NCBI GenBank assembly: GCA_009823395.1
Contig: CM020515.1
Coordinates: forward strand, 14,268,489-14,332,488
Length of the DNA stretch: 64,000 bases
Source of the DNA: Thamnaconus septentrionalis
Taxonomy: Eukaryota; Chordata; Actinopteri; Tetraodontiformes; Monacanthidae
Reading direction: 5' to 3'
Part shown: positions 49,860-64,000 of the stretch, piece by piece
Layout of the letters: every line of letters begins with the position of its first letter
Position numbering within the stretch: the stretch's first letter is position 1
The notes under the pieces: generated by a model
Seen by the model: the letters and a program-made list of their open reading frames with translations, nothing else
What the model was told of the DNA's origin: nothing
Database searches by the model: none
Translations under genes and position numbers: made by a program

Positions 49860-50290
49860 AAAACAATTTTGTGAAACTGAATACTTGCTTTGCAGTCAGT
49901 GTTGAGTTTAAGCAGTGAACATCACTGAAGACGCAACAACTTACAATGTATGATTGCGACAGAATGTCCTCTTGTTTTTCACATTTTACTAAAAATAGCT
50001 TCTGTGATAATAACATCCAATCCCAGATTGCTCAGTTTAGATGCGTAGCAATTTAGCAAGCCTCATAAATAAAGATGCTTAATATGAAGTAGATGCTTGT
50101 TTCAAAATTGGGAACGTGTTCTATTTATGTTTCGTTCAAAAGATCTTGTGGGGGGGGGGGATTACAAATCTTCAACGCATCAAGCTCAATTACAGCTTGG
50201 GTGTGTGGTGTCTTGGCAAGACTAGGAGGCGGGATAAGGACATTTGATAGACGAATCGCATTGATGCAGCAACGAGATAAAGATGACGCG
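49860..50290. other. Intergenic between asf1b and prkaca
   Basis: About 430 bp, including a G10-12 run at 50148-50160. No gene seen. Confidence 0.5.
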
Positions 50291-50293
50291 CAT

Positions 50294-50351
50294 CCAATCA
50301 GCACTTATTGTCAGACCTCTCTCGCCCAAGTAGCTTTCCACAGCGGCCAAT
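50294..50351. promoter_or_regulatory. Two CCAAT boxes upstream of prkaca
   Basis: CCAAT at 50294-50298 (in CATCCAATCAGC) and at 50347-50351 (in GGCCAATCGGAG) are spaced 53 bp apart, roughly 800 bp before the prkaca ATG. They fit a TATA-less promoter with a long 5' UTR, which is inferred. Confidence 0.4.
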
Positions 50352-51148
50352 CGGAGCCTGCGAGAGGCGGAATCCACTGAATGGATGACTGGAGTTTCCC
50401 GTGCGGTCTGAAGATTAATGGAAGAGGTCTGTTGATCTCAGGAATCGACTATCAGATGGTCGCTCCCGGAAAGCCATTGCATTTGATCTGAGGGTAGAAA
50501 CGAATGGGGAACTGAACTGCCACTCTTGTCATTGGACAAAGCGGATATCTTGTTAGCAAACTCGTGCTTCTCCGGCTTCCATCTGGAACGGTTTTGCAGG
50601 AACAGAGACAGAACCAAGCACTCGGTTATTTTAGGCCGGGATACGGCTGCGAGGGACGCTAAAGGCTAGCGATAGCTTTCTCCGTTCTTCTGACAGACTG
50701 CAACCAAATTCGACGTTCTGTCCAATGCTCCGGACTGGATTTTGATTTGTACCGAGGCCTCGTTGGGAATTAAAGGACTGTCGACCTAAGTCTTCTGACA
50801 TCCAGAGGTGCTTGCCAGGAAACTTACGAGCTAACGCTGCGCTGCTAACTGCTTCATTTGCCACAGTAAGCAAGCCAGCTAGTAGGCTAAACCCCCATAT
50901 AGTAGCAGCGATAGTCGCACAGCAGAGCGACTATCTCGGTTGAAGTTTCCCCAAGATAAGCGGAATAGGGCCCCCCTGAGAGCGAACGTTTGCGCTGGTT
51001 ATTTAATAATGATAGCCGTTAGCTCGTAGCTGTCGCCTTGACCGTGTCCAGCCACTGCTGTTTAGCCGTGTCAAGAGCTAGCGTCACTCGGCGACTCGAA
51101 GAGGAAGACTCAGCCCGAACCGAGGGACTCCACCATCAGGCTGCCATC

Positions 51149-62943
<11,795 letters not shown>

Positions 62944-64000
62944 CTTCCAACCACGAGTAGCAGCGAGAGGGCGAGAGGTATTTTAGAAGTCGAAAAGGGG
63001 GTCGCGAGGAAAGGAAGTGAAGGCTTCGGGTGGACTGCTAACTTGCTTATTTGTTCTGACAAAACAACAATGTAAAAAACGCCCCCCCATCCCCCAGTCG
63101 AATGGTAGGCAGAAGTGAAGAAAGAACCAACAGAACCAGCAGTGTTGCCTTTTTCTGATTGTTTCTCAACTGTTACCGACTACTTTTTATTTATCCCTCT
63201 TGTGTTTGCTGGCAGGGGCTTCTCGAGGAAAACAGGCATGGGTTTGTGGTTGTCCAGCTGTAATACTCGTATCTCTCTGATGGTGTAAGCGACGCGCATT
63301 TTGGGTTTGGCAGGTTGAGGCATTTTCTCTTAAAGGTACTGAAATTTGCCAGGCTCAATTTCTCTTCTTCTTTTTTTCCAAGGGGGACCTCTGCAGTCTT
63401 TTTTTTTTTTTTTTTTCCTTTGTTTGTTTGTTTGTTTCAAAAGTGTTGTATTCTCTGCTCCATCTCTCCATCCTGAATCTGTCCGAGCAATACCAAGTCC
63501 AACAGATGTGCCTAACACTAACGCCAACTGGTTGGAGAACTGCGTTTTGAAAGCGTTGTGTGCGGAGCCCTCGGCCACGGTGGCTTCAGCCCTTGTGCCT
63601 GTTTTTGGTTTCAAAGCTTGAAAACTCTGCACCTGTCCGCGTCGGGCCCCAGTGGGCGCGCTCGTCGGGGCAGGAAGACGCTTTCCCCGCTTGAGCCTGA
63701 AGCAATGGCGACCTCTTTGATCGAAGTGAACGTGATCCGTCGATTCATGAAGGTCTTACTACCCGTGGGGACCTGTGAGAGTTGGGGAGGGGGGAAAACC
63801 GTGGGATCTGCTCGTCCGTCTTTCTCTTAACTGATTTTAACAGAGCATTTTACAAATCCTACCGATAATCAGCTTTTTCTAATTTTGAAATTTCCTTTTG
63901 AGCGTGTGTGTGTAAACAGCTGCCGTTTAAGCAGCAGCTAACATTGAGGTCAACACTCCTGAGTTGTTTATTTCATGCAAGTGTCTCACGGCTGTGACAC
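62944..64000 (+). other. prkaca: prkaca 3' UTR
   Basis: No new gene is visible after the TAG at 62941. There is no clear AATAAA, so the UTR probably continues beyond the window. It contains poly-T/TTTG runs at 63400-63437. Frames within it have no domains. Confidence 0.5.

Overview
The window is genomic DNA from a vertebrate, almost certainly a ray-finned (teleost) fish. The genes have the exon structure of vertebrate orthologues, several introns are only 80-700 bp, dinucleotide and tetranucleotide microsatellites are dense, and dispersed repeats of fish type are present. No bacterial, viral or CRISPR content was seen.

Layout. (1) 1-4067, minus strand: the 5' half of a glucagon-receptor-type class B GPCR (gcgr), cut by the left edge. 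(2) 4068-33459: about 29 kb without a recognisable gene. It holds microsatellites, two of the three copies of a MITE-like family, a hAT-like element with an 8-bp target duplication (29345-30126), a perfect 21-bp-stem hairpin (9536-9584) and a tRNA-derived relic. (3) 33460-34431, plus: a single-exon rhodopsin-type GPCR of unknown ligand. (4) 35801-37783, minus: a six-exon RING/B-box/coiled-coil/PRY-SPRY gene (TRIM35-like). (5) 39784-42222, plus: a four-exon beta-tubulin of class IV type. (6) 43648-45231, minus: crumbs homologue crb3. (7) 47558-49350, plus: histone chaperone asf1b. (8) 51149-62943, plus: the PKA catalytic subunit alpha, prkaca, complete in ten exons.

From general knowledge, CRB3-TUBB4A and ASF1B-PRKACA are neighbour pairs on human 19p13, so the right half of the window looks like a conserved block joined to fish-specific or moved genes (gcgr, orphan GPCR, TRIM). 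The glucagon receptor and PKA catalytic subunit belong to one cAMP pathway, but nothing in the sequence shows that their proximity matters. ASF1B is a replication-coupled histone chaperone, crb3 an apical polarity protein and beta-tubulin a microtubule subunit.

The points most worth checking are in prkaca. The donor after exon 2 reads GG instead of GT, exactly as if one T were missing. An unannotated open exon at 55476-55596 ends in a GTAAGG donor in the right phase to join exon 2, which would give a Ser/Arg-rich non-myristoylated N terminus. Three CTCF-like motifs are also present, two of them convergent around asf1b and the 5' part of prkaca. The orphan GPCR lacks several class A hallmark residues.
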